From contig NZ_CP022163.1 in the NCBI RefSeq assembly GCF_002305855.1, positions 5,084,292 to 5,148,291 of the forward strand: a stretch of DNA of 64,000 bases. Reading direction: 5' to 3'. A program made the translations under genes and the position numbers. The DNA is from Melittangium boletus DSM 14713 (GTDB lineage: Bacteria > Myxococcota > Myxococcia > Myxococcales > Myxococcaceae). Positions 32,368-39,813 of the stretch are shown here, piece after piece (position 1 is the first letter of the stretch; every line of letters begins with the position of its first letter). The notes beneath the pieces are model-generated. The model saw only the letters and a list, made by a program, of their open reading frames with translations, did no database searches and had not been told where the DNA came from.

Positions 32368-34956
32368 TCAGCCCAGCACCTTCATGGTGCCCCGGGTGAC
32401 GCCGAACTGCTCGTGCACCGCCGCGCGCCGCACCGCCTCGGCCGGGGTGCAGCGGCCCGCGAGCAGTTCCTGGTAGGCGGCGAGCACGCGCGCGGCCTCC
32501 TCGCGTGACTCGCGCACGAACTCCACGCGGAAGCGCCGCACGCCCCGCTCGAGCAGCCGGGGCACCAGCGAGGCCGCGCTCTGCGCCTGGGCGTTGAACA
32601 CCGTGTTGCGGCAGCCCACGTCCACGATGACGGGGTGCTCCAGCCCGATGCGATCCCTCAAGGACACCTGGTGCTTCTCGCACGGCCGGCCGCAGCTCTT
32701 GTAGTCACGCCCGTTGGACAGCGTGTGCGAGTAGACGCAGTGCTCCGTGTGGTACGTGGAGATGTGGTGGTGGAGCGCCACGGTGAAGCGGTGCGCCGGG
32801 GCCTCGGCGAGCAGCGAGAAGAGCTGCGCCTCGTCCAGGTCGTGCGAGAAGGTGAGCGTGTCCAGGCCCAGGCCGAGCAGGTGCGCCGCCGTGAGCGAGT
32901 TGGTGACGTTGAGCGAGAAGTCCCCGTGCAGCACCGGGCGGGGTCCGCTCGTGGGCCGCTCGAGGAAGTGCATCATCGCGCCCCAGTGGCGCACGAGCAC
33001 CGCGTCGGGCCGCAGCTTGTCCAGGCGCGTGTCGTAGCCCTCCTCGCCGGGCTTCTGCACGCGCAGGGTGGCGATCGTCACGCGCAGCCCGGCCGCCCGC
33101 GCCCGCTCCACCGCGCGCTGCAGGCCCACCAACTCCATCCAGTCCAGCTCCACCTCGCGCAGGCCCGCGGCGATCACCGCGTCCAGTTGCTCGTCGTTGC
33201 GGCACAGGGGCAGCAGGCGGGGCGCCGCCTCGAGGGGGGCCTCGGGCACGCGCGCGAGGAGCGCGGCGCGCACGGACGCGAGCACCGGCTCGTTCGTCAC
33301 GGTGCGCCGGGGGCCGCGCTCCAGTTGGGGGATGAGTCCGGCCACGACGTCGCGCCGCAGCGCCTTGAGCTCGGACACGGGCAGGTGCAGGCCCGGAGGC
33401 AGCGCCGAGACGTCCAGGTTCGCGAGCGTGAAGGGCGTACCACCACAGGCACCCAGCTTGTCGCGCAGGAGCGCTTCGTCCAGGCCCTTGCCCTTGGAGA
33501 CGGTGAGTGGGGTGGGGCTCTCGGCCGAGGCCTCGTGTCCCCAGGCACTCGCGTGCACCCGCAGCGGAGTGCCCTCGGCGCCGGAGACCTTCAACGTGAG
33601 GGGGACGCGGCCCTCGGGCTCTCCCTGGGCCAGCAGCGCCTCCGTGCGGCGGACAAGCGCCGGATCGCTGTTGAGCCAGACGCGCTGGCCGGGCGCGACC
33701 CGTCCCAGGTCCGGTCCTGGATGGCCGAAGCCCAGCACCCAGCCCGAGCCACGTCGCTCGACCCGGAAGATGGGGCCGCCCGGCTCATGCTTGTCCTCGG
33801 GGGCGCTCGCGTCGAACACCACGCCCATGCCCGGACGCGGTTCCACGGAGGCGGGCGTGGGCTCGCCCTGGAGCGGCGCGGACACCTGGCCGTGGGGGCC
33901 CTCCGGACGCTCCTCGCCGAGGCCAAGCGCTCCCGTCCACGGACGCTCCTCGGGAGTGACGAGCACTTCCTTGCCGGACACGGAGCGCACGCGGCCCAGG
34001 TAGAGGCCCCGGTGCTTGGGAAAGCGGCCCTCCACGAGTGTCTGGTGGTCCGAGCCCCCGAGGAATCCGTTCGACACGCCGCGGCTGTAGGTGAGGGACA
34101 TGTCGGCCAGGTCCCTCGCGAGCTGCGCCTCGTCCGGCTTTCCCGCGACGACGCCATCCACCCACCTTTTATATCCCTGCACGGTGGTGGTGACGTACTG
34201 AGGGCCCTTGAGGCGGCCCTCGATCTTCAGGCTGTGGACGCCGATGTCCACCAGCTCGGGCACGGCGCGCACGCCCGCCAGGTCCTTGGGGCTGAGCAGG
34301 TAGCGCACGTCGCCGAGGTCGCGCGTCTGCCCATCCACCACCAGGTCATACGGCAGGCGGCAGGACTGGGCGCACTGGCCCCGGTTGGCCGAGCGTCCGC
34401 CCCACGCCTCGCTGGTGAGGCACTGGCCGCTCCAGGACATGCAGAGCGCGCCGTGGATGAAGACCTCCAGCTCCATGTCCGACTGGCTGGCCAGCCGGCG
34501 GATCTCCGGGGTGGACAGCTCCCGGGGGACGACCACCCGGGTGACGCCCAGGGCCTTGGCGAAGCGGATGCCCTCGGCGCTGGAGACGGTCATCTGCGTG
34601 GAGGCGTGCAGCTCCAATTGGGGGCACACGGCGCGCGCGAGCAGGGTGATGGCGGGATCCTGGACGATGAGCGCGTCCACGCCGGCCCGGGCGATGCTCC
34701 GCAGCAGCTTCTCCACGCCGGGCAGCTCGGGCTCGAAGATGAGCGTGTTGAGCGTGAGGTAGGCGCGCGCCCCGGCGCGGTGCACCAACGCCATCGTCTC
34801 CGCGAGCGTGTCGACGGAGAAGTTGTTGGCGCGGGCACGGGCGTTGAAGCCCTCGTCGAGCCCGAAATAGACGGCGTCCGCGCCGCTGGCGAGCGCGGCG
34901 CGCAGGGACTCGAGGTCGCCCGCGGGGGCGAGGATTTCAGGACGGCGGGGAGGCAT
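32368..34956 (-). CDS. U32-family peptidase-like protein (RlhA-type)
   Basis: An 862-residue protein. The N-terminal region carries the U32 signature EVFIHGALCMSWSGQCLTS with downstream cysteines (GQCAQSCRL) that bind an Fe-S cluster in characterised members such as RlhA, which hydroxylates C2501 of 23S rRNA with prephenate as a co-substrate. The protein is longer than E. coli RlhA; the middle carries a DUF3656-like beta-rich insert (residues about 370-500), and a second cysteine set lies near 770-810 (HCVYS, CGRPCEKH, CRNTVFN). GGAGG 5 bases before ATG 34956 fixes the start. Prephenate-linked activity would suit its nearness to tyrA, but that is inference. Confidence 0.88.
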   Translation of the reverse strand: MPPRRPEILAPAGDLESLRAALASGADAVYFGLDEGFNARARANNFSVDTLAETMALVHRAGARAYLTLNTLIFEPELPGVEKLLRSIARAGVDALIVQDPAITLLARAVCPQLELHASTQMTVSSAEGIRFAKALGVTRVVVPRELSTPEIRRLASQSDMELEVFIHGALCMSWSGQCLTSEAWGGRSANRGQCAQSCRLPYDLVVDGQTRDLGDVRYLLSPKDLAGVRAVPELVDIGVHSLKIEGRLKGPQYVTTTVQGYKRWVDGVVAGKPDEAQLARDLADMSLTYSRGVSNGFLGGSDHQTLVEGRFPKHRGLYLGRVRSVSGKEVLVTPEERPWTGALGLGEERPEGPHGQVSAPLQGEPTPASVEPRPGMGVVFDASAPEDKHEPGGPIFRVERRGSGWVLGFGHPGPDLGRVAPGQRVWLNSDPALVRRTEALLAQGEPEGRVPLTLKVSGAEGTPLRVHASAWGHEASAESPTPLTVSKGKGLDEALLRDKLGACGGTPFTLANLDVSALPPGLHLPVSELKALRRDVVAGLIPQLERGPRRTVTNEPVLASVRAALLARVPEAPLEAAPRLLPLCRNDEQLDAVIAAGLREVELDWMELVGLQRAVERARAAGLRVTIATLRVQKPGEEGYDTRLDKLRPDAVLVRHWGAMMHFLERPTSGPRPVLHGDFSLNVTNSLTAAHLLGLGLDTLTFSHDLDEAQLFSLLAEAPAHRFTVALHHHISTYHTEHCVYSHTLSNGRDYKSCGRPCEKHQVSLRDRIGLEHPVIVDVGCRNTVFNAQAQSAASLVPRLLERGVRRFRVEFVRESREEAARVLAAYQELLAGRCTPAEAVRRAAVHEQFGVTRGTMKVLG

Positions 34957-35035
34957 GGGGCCTCCATAACACGCGAGCCGCGCCGGGTCCGCCCCGCCCG
35001 CCTGGAGGGCCGGGGAGCGGACAGCGCTGTCCGGG

Positions 35036-35593
35036 CTACTCCTCCCCGGCGAGCACCTGCTCGTACTCGGCCTCCAGGGCGGTGTGGAGGGACCAGAACG
35101 AGGGAGGCACCTCGCCGTGGAGCCGGTCCTCCAGCAGCGCGAGGTGGGTATGCCAGCCGCCCGCGACACTGATGCGCTCCTGGCGCGCGCCGAGCCGCCG
35201 GTGGGTGAGCACGAGCAGCACGTCCTCGCCCCGGGGGCTCAGGTCGAAGGTGACCTCGGAGGCGTCGGGTGCCTCGCCCCAGGTGTAGGCCAGCACGTAG
35301 GGCGGCTCGTAGCGGGTGATGCGGCCGGTGAAGGCATGGCCATCCTTCATGTGCTGGTAGCGCTCCGGAACCGGTTCGATCGTCGGGCTGAGGTCGGCGT
35401 GGCGGAAGACGTGCTCGATGCGCCCGCCGACCCGGGGCTCCATCGCTCCGGTCGCCAACCACAGGCCGCGCTTCTCCGAGTCCGTGAGATAGCTCCAGAT
35501 CCGCTCGACGGGACCGGGCAGTAGCCGCTCGAAGCGGACCGTGCCGGGCGCGGGGAAGGCTCCAGGGGCGCCGCGTGTCCGGGCACGGCGCAT
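35036..35593 (-). CDS. SRPBCC/AHSA1-type ligand-binding domain protein
   Basis: A 185-residue protein of the START-like SRPBCC superfamily: VRFERLLPGPVERIWSYLTDSEKRGLWLATG, then MEPRVGGRIEHVF, and a C-terminal helix with WHTHLALLEDRL. These small proteins bind hydrophobic ligands. It is the last gene of the ArsR operon. Its ATG overlaps the preceding VOC gene's TGA by 1 base (TGATG), so translation is coupled. Function beyond binding is not readable. Confidence 0.88.
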   Translation of the reverse strand: MRRARTRGAPGAFPAPGTVRFERLLPGPVERIWSYLTDSEKRGLWLATGAMEPRVGGRIEHVFRHADLSPTIEPVPERYQHMKDGHAFTGRITRYEPPYVLAYTWGEAPDASEVTFDLSPRGEDVLLVLTHRRLGARQERISVAGGWHTHLALLEDRLHGEVPPSFWSLHTALEAEYEQVLAGEE

Positions 35594-36018
35594 CAGGACT
35601 CCGTCGCGAAGTGGGGATTGAACAGGATCTCCCAGAGATGGCCGTCCGGATCCGTGACGAACCCGCCGTAGCCCCAGTCCCGCTCTTGCGCGGGTCCGGG
35701 GACCGTGCCGCCGGCGACGCTCGCCGCCTGGAGCAGTGCGTCGACCTGGCTCCGGTCGGCGGTGAAGAAGCTCAGGATGCACCCCACGGTTCCCTTCGGG
35801 GCATCCGTCCGGCCGGCGAGCTTCGTGAACGTCGTGAAATCCGAGCGCAGGGTGAGCACGAGGTAGAGGCCGCCGGGCAGGACCAGGGGGGCGTGGTCGG
35901 CGTCCTCGGGCACGTTGTCGGCCGGAAGGCCGAGTCCATCGCGATAGAAGGCGAGGGAGCGCTTCAGGTCATCGACGGGCAGCGTGACACAGTGGATTCG
36001 GGTCGGACGGGGGCTCAT
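35593..36018 (-). CDS. VOC-family (glyoxalase/bleomycin-resistance type) protein
   Basis: A 141-residue protein with the two betaalphabeta-betabeta halves of the vicinal oxygen chelate fold (LPVDDLKRSLAFYRDGLGLP and GGFVTDPDGHLWEILFNP). Conserved His and Glu (H9 in IHCVTLP, E in WEILF) could bind metal, so an enzyme is possible, but many VOC proteins are binding proteins. It lies 3 bases after the previous gene of the ArsR operon. Confidence 0.9.
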   Translation of the reverse strand: MSPRPTRIHCVTLPVDDLKRSLAFYRDGLGLPADNVPEDADHAPLVLPGGLYLVLTLRSDFTTFTKLAGRTDAPKGTVGCILSFFTADRSQVDALLQAASVAGGTVPGPAQERDWGYGGFVTDPDGHLWEILFNPHFATES

Positions 36019-36021
36019 GCG

Positions 36022-36408
36022 CTAGCCCTGCACGAGCTGGAGGAGATTGCCGCACGTGTCATCGAGCATGGCGACCGTGGGCCCGCCGGGAATGGCGGTG
36101 GGCTCGCGCCGGAACACCACGCCCAGGGCCTTGAGCCGCGTGAACTCGCTCGCGACGTCCTCGACGAAGAACGCGGTGATGGGAATGCCGCCCGTGTAGA
36201 GCTCCTTCTGATACGTCGCGGCGAACGCATGGGCCGTGGGCTCGAGCACCACCTCGGCGCCGTCGGGCTCCGAGGGCGAGACGACGGTCAGCCACCGGTA
36301 GGGCCCCATGGGGATGTCGTGCTTCTTCAGGAAGCCGAGCTTCTCCGTGTAGAAGGCCAGCGCCTTGGATTGATCATCGACCAGCACACTCACCAGCTTG
36401 ATCTTCAT
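36022..36408 (-). CDS. VOC-family protein
   Basis: A 128-residue VOC-fold protein (VLVDDQSKALAFYTEKLGFLKKHDIPMG, then GGPTVAMLDDTCGNLLQLVQ). The metal-ligand positions are less typical than in its neighbour, so binding rather than catalysis is plausible. Its start overlaps the stop of the ArsR gene (ATGA, 36405-36408). The two VOC proteins differ strongly in sequence and are not recent duplicates. Confidence 0.9.
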   Translation of the reverse strand: MKIKLVSVLVDDQSKALAFYTEKLGFLKKHDIPMGPYRWLTVVSPSEPDGAEVVLEPTAHAFAATYQKELYTGGIPITAFFVEDVASEFTRLKALGVVFRREPTAIPGGPTVAMLDDTCGNLLQLVQG

Positions 36409-36773
36409 CGCCTCTTCTTCCTTTCGGTGTTCGTGGGAGTCGCCGCGTCCTCGGCCCGGAGCAGGGCCTCGAGCGTGTCGAGCCGTCCGGCCCAGAAGCG
36501 CTCATAGAAGCGCAGCCATTCATTGGCCTCGGCCAATGGGGTGGGGTTGAGCCCACACACGTGCGTGCGTCCCCGGACCTTCCGGCGCACGAGCCTCGCC
36601 CGCTCGAGCGTCTTGACGTGCTTGGAGGCCGCCGCCAGCGACATCGCGAAGGGCTCCGCGAGCTCGCCGACGGTGTGCTCCCGCGCGCTCAGGCGACGCA
36701 ACATCGCCCGCCGCGTCGGGTCGGACAGGGCATGAAACACCTCGTCCAGGGCACTGGAGTCATGCTCAACCAT
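36405..36773 (-). CDS. ArsR-family transcriptional regulator
   Basis: A 122-residue winged-helix repressor. The helix-turn-helix is visible at residues about 25-60 (HALSDPTRRAMLRRLSAREHTVGELAEPFAMSLAAASKHVKTLE). No CxC metal-sensing pair is present in the usual positions, so this is a non-metal member, of the type often coupled to AHSA1 and VOC genes. It is the first gene of that four-gene operon and is probably autorepressing, given two operator dyads over its promoter. Confidence 0.92.
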   Translation of the reverse strand: MVEHDSSALDEVFHALSDPTRRAMLRRLSAREHTVGELAEPFAMSLAAASKHVKTLERARLVRRKVRGRTHVCGLNPTPLAEANEWLRFYERFWAGRLDTLEALLRAEDAATPTNTERKKRR

Positions 36774-36780
36774 ACGGTTG
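36767..36780. promoter_or_regulatory. Candidate ArsR operator O1, over the start codon
   Basis: The dyad CAACC-ATAC-GGTTG overlaps the ATG of the ArsR gene (complement of 36771-36773). A second copy with the same CAACC-N4-GGTTG arrangement lies 39 bases upstream, centre to centre. Confidence 0.7.
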
Positions 36781-36808
36781 AGGATAGAGCCTCGCCCGTG
36801 ACTGTCAA
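36781..36808 (-). promoter_or_regulatory. Sigma70-type promoter of the ArsR operon
   Basis: On the minus strand the -35 box TTGACA (36808-36803) is followed by 16 bases and TATCCT (36786-36781). Transcription would start within a few bases of the ATG at 36773, so the mRNA could be nearly leaderless. Both operator dyads overlap or flank these boxes. Confidence 0.65.
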
Positions 36809-36819
36809 CCCTTGGGTTG
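36806..36819. promoter_or_regulatory. Candidate ArsR operator O2, over the -35 box
   Basis: The dyad CAACC-CTTG-GGTTG shares its outer bases with the -35 hexamer. Its half-sites are identical to those of O1, which makes a specific repressor site likely. Binding here would block RNA polymerase. Confidence 0.7.
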
Positions 36820-36841
36820 AATCAGACGCTAGACTCGCGCC

Positions 36842-37720
36842 ATGACCTCTCGCTCCCAACTTCATTTCCTGGGTGTGACAGCGGCGCTGCTGGCCGCTCG
36901 GCTGTCCCTCGCCGAGACGCCCAAGCCTTCCGTGTCCGGCACTTCCACACAGGCGCCCGCCACGGAAGCGACGCGTTGTACCAAGGGCCTGCGCGTCCGG
37001 GTCAAGCCTCCGGAGTTGAAGACGAAAGTGCGCGCCGCCCGGTCGTCGGAGGACTTGAAGGCGTTGCTCGCGCCGCTGGGTATCACCACCGAGTGGATGC
37101 GGAACCCCTGCACGCAAGCCCCGTCGGTGGTGCTCGACGTCTTCCAGGCGCGCATCGTGTCGGCGGACACGCGGGACTTCGTGCTCCAGGCGCGGGGAAT
37201 GGTCTGCGGAGACACGCGCCTGCTCGACGGGGTGGTGCTTCACCCGCTCGAGGAGCCCGACACCTTCTGCGCCATCGACATGCCCTTCCTGCCGGGAATG
37301 CCGGACGCCTACCAGGTGCGCACCACCTTTGGCTTCGAGAACCTGACCGACCCGGTGCGTCAGGTCTTCCGGGTCGAGTCCAAGACCTCGGACTCGCGCA
37401 ACGAGACCGAGTCGCTGGAGTACTGGGAAGCCCACGACGGGGAGTTGCACCTGCTCTTCATCATCCCGACGAAAAACGAGCACATGGGCTTCGTGAACAG
37501 CGTGTCCTCGGCGAAGGTCACCGTGGGAGGCAGCGGCTTTCCACGGGAACTGCTCATCGAGGAGTCGGTCCGGGATTGTGGCCGCTTCATCGATCTGCCC
37601 TCGGGAGAGCGTGCGCTGACGCATGGCTGCACCGAGGCCACCAACGAGGCGCGCTGGTGCTTCCAACGCGCACCGTCGGGCGGCGCGGGCGGGTATCGGG
37701 TGTGCCCGCCGTCGCCCTGA
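36842..37720 (+). CDS. Secreted protein of unknown function
   Basis: A 292-residue protein with a signal peptide (FLGVTAALLAARLSLA). The mature part has an even number of cysteines (RCTKG, NPCTQAP, VCGDTR, FCAID, DCGRF, GCTEAT, WCFQR, VCPPS), consistent with disulfides after export. I do not recognise the family. It is divergent from the ArsR gene by 68 bases, so the two could share the regulatory region. Confidence 0.7.
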   Translation: MTSRSQLHFLGVTAALLAARLSLAETPKPSVSGTSTQAPATEATRCTKGLRVRVKPPELKTKVRAARSSEDLKALLAPLGITTEWMRNPCTQAPSVVLDVFQARIVSADTRDFVLQARGMVCGDTRLLDGVVLHPLEEPDTFCAIDMPFLPGMPDAYQVRTTFGFENLTDPVRQVFRVESKTSDSRNETESLEYWEAHDGELHLLFIIPTKNEHMGFVNSVSSAKVTVGGSGFPRELLIEESVRDCGRFIDLPSGERALTHGCTEATNEARWCFQRAPSGGAGGYRVCPPSP

Positions 37721-37847
37721 TGCGTCCGCCTCTTCTGGCGCCCTGTCCGAGTTTTAACAGTAATACGTGTAAATCAAGATGGCGGCTGTTAGGGTCGGTG
37801 CCTCATTCACGGAGATGCCCGCCGGTGCGGGCGGAGGAGACACCTTC

Positions 37848-38234
37848 ATGCGGAATCAACGATTGGTGAATGGAGTGGGTCGGAGCACGCTCGCGGCGGC
37901 CGGGTTGATGGCGATCGCGGCGCTGCTGCATCCGGCGGGGGCGTCGGCGGAAGGCAGCTCGCCTTGCCCCTGGGCGAACACGCTCTGCCTGTTCGAGGGA
38001 GAGAACTTCACGGGCGCGGTCTTCAATGTGCGGGCGCTCAATCCCAGCACGGGCACCTGCGTCAACCTGCCGGAGCATGGCTGGGAAGGACGGGCCCATT
38101 CGGCCATCAACACGAACAGCGACGTCGCGTCCATGTTCCTGAACGAGGACTGCATCGGGGGGCCGGCGCCCATCCACGGCCATGAGTCGCTGAGTTCCCT
38201 GGGGTTCACGCCCAAGAGCGTCTGGGTCTACTGA
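37848..38234 (+). CDS. Peptidase inhibitor I36-like secreted protein
   Basis: A 128-residue protein with a signal peptide (AAAGLMAIAALLHPAGASA). The mature part (CPWANTLCLFEGENFTGAVFNV, then SAINTNSDVASMFLNEDC) follows the beta/gamma-crystallin-like pattern of the I36 family, whose founding member is the Streptomyces metalloprotease inhibitor. GGAGGAGA before the ATG supports the start. An AT-rich run just upstream (TTTTAACAGTAATACG from 37752) may hold its promoter. Confidence 0.8.
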   Translation: MRNQRLVNGVGRSTLAAAGLMAIAALLHPAGASAEGSSPCPWANTLCLFEGENFTGAVFNVRALNPSTGTCVNLPEHGWEGRAHSAINTNSDVASMFLNEDCIGGPAPIHGHESLSSLGFTPKSVWVY

Positions 38235-38287
38235 CCCGAGGGGAACGCCGGCCCTCGCCCCCAAGTGAGGCGACGGGCCGGTGGACG

Positions 38288-39484
38288 TCACACGGGATGG
38301 TGCTCGCGCACGAAGGCCTCCAGCCGATCGAAGGCGGCGGTGAGGACTTCCTCCTGGGGCAAGAACACCACGCGGAAGTGCTGGGTCCCTTCCTTCTGTC
38401 CGAAGCCACTGCCGTGCACGAACAGCACTCCCGTCTCGCGCAGCAGGGACAGCACGAAGGCCTCGTCCGAGACCACGCCGGGCAGCCGCAGGCGCGGCAT
38501 GGCGTAGAAGGCCGAGGCGGGCTCCTGCATGGACAGGCCCGGAATGGCGTTGATCCGCCGCACCGTCAAATCCCGGCGCACGCGCAGCCGCGCCATCATC
38601 TCCTGGATGTGCTCCTGGGGGCCATCCAGCGCGGGCGCGATGGCGTACTGCTGGGGCCCGGGTGAGCACAGCCGCGCGTCCGCCAGCCGGAGCACCGCCG
38701 CGCGCAACTCCGGCATCAGGTGCGCGTTGTTGAAGACGAGCCACCCCACGCGCCAGCCGCAGGCGAGGTACGCCTTGGTCAGGCCATTGAAGGTGATGAT
38801 GGGCACGTCCGTGGCGAGCGCCGCGGTGGGCACGTGGGCCTTGTCGTAGATGAGCTTTTCGTAGATTTCATCCGACAGGATGACCAGGCCCCGCCGCCGG
38901 GCGATCTCCACCAACCCCTCCAGCACCTCGCGGCTCAGCACGGCGCCCGTGGGGTTGTTGGGGTTGCACAGCAGGATGGCGCGCGTGTCGGGCGTGCACA
39001 GCCGGTCGATCTCCTCCAGGTCCAACGACCAGCCTCGATCCTCGTCGAGCGTGTAGGGCACGCCCACGGTGTTGAGCTTGGCCATCAGCGCGCCATAGAG
39101 CGGATAGCCAGGGCAGGGCAGCAGCACGCGCTCGCCGGGCTCCAGGAGCGCCGTGAGCGCCAGCTCCAGGGCCTCGCTCGCACCGGAGGTGACCACCACG
39201 TCCTCGGGGCTGACGTTGGGAATCCCCTTCTCCGTGCACTCGCGGGCGATGGCCTCGCGCGCCGTCAGGATGCCCGCCGAGGGGGCGTAGCCGTTGTGTC
39301 CGTCCCGCAGCGCCCGGCTCACCGCCTCGATGAGGTGCGGCGGGGTCTGGAAGTCGAACTTCAACGGATCCCCGATGTTGAGGTAGAGGATGCGCCGGCC
39401 CTGGGTCTCCAGGCGGTGCGCTTCGGCCACGACATTGCGGATGGCGTAGCGGACGTTTTCGATGTGACGGGCGGGGCGGACCAA
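38288..39484 (-). CDS. PLP-dependent class I/II aminotransferase (alanine aminotransferase-like)
   Basis: A 398-residue fold-type I aminotransferase. The hallmarks are YLNIGDPLKFDFQTPPH, the binding motif NPNNPTGAVLS, DEIYEKLIYD and the PLP Lys in FNGLTKAYLACGWRVGW. The sequence is close to AlaA-type enzymes that move amino groups between alanine and 2-oxoglutarate, though substrate cannot be fixed from sequence. The start is a TTG at 39484 with GAGG 8 bases upstream; there is no ATG nearby. Confidence 0.9.
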   Translation of the reverse strand: MVRPARHIENVRYAIRNVVAEAHRLETQGRRILYLNIGDPLKFDFQTPPHLIEAVSRALRDGHNGYAPSAGILTAREAIARECTEKGIPNVSPEDVVVTSGASEALELALTALLEPGERVLLPCPGYPLYGALMAKLNTVGVPYTLDEDRGWSLDLEEIDRLCTPDTRAILLCNPNNPTGAVLSREVLEGLVEIARRRGLVILSDEIYEKLIYDKAHVPTAALATDVPIITFNGLTKAYLACGWRVGWLVFNNAHLMPELRAAVLRLADARLCSPGPQQYAIAPALDGPQEHIQEMMARLRVRRDLTVRRINAIPGLSMQEPASAFYAMPRLRLPGVVSDEAFVLSLLRETGVLFVHGSGFGQKEGTQHFRVVFLPQEEVLTAAFDRLEAFVREHHPV

Positions 39485-39813
39485 GTGGGAGACCTCGGGT
39501 GGATTGGGCGCGTTGTAACACCCCGCGTCGAGCCGTGCTCCCCACAGTGGGGGGCTTCACTGGAAGAGCGGGTTCTTGTTGAACCAACGATGGGGGGGAC
39601 TGGGCATCACCGCGATGTTCGAGGTGGGCTGCCGAACGGCGAACCGCTCCTGTCTTGGACGGAGTCTCCGCGGATTCTCAAGCGCGCCAACCGCTTCCAT
39701 CCAGGCGCCATTTCCATGGCTTCGCGCTCCTGAAGGACCTTCTTGGTTAAGCTCCGCGCTGATGCGTCGAGCGCCTTCTGGTGCTCGGCGGCATAGCTGA
39801 GGGGGGAGCGCGG
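39485..39813. other. Intergenic region upstream of the Het-C gene
   Basis: This 329-base region separates divergent genes. It contains a 13-base near-palindrome CCCCAC-A-GTGGGG at 39540-39552, which could be an operator for either gene. I see no RNA gene and no clear promoter hexamers. Composition shifts from GC-rich to mixed toward the Het-C gene. Confidence 0.5.
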
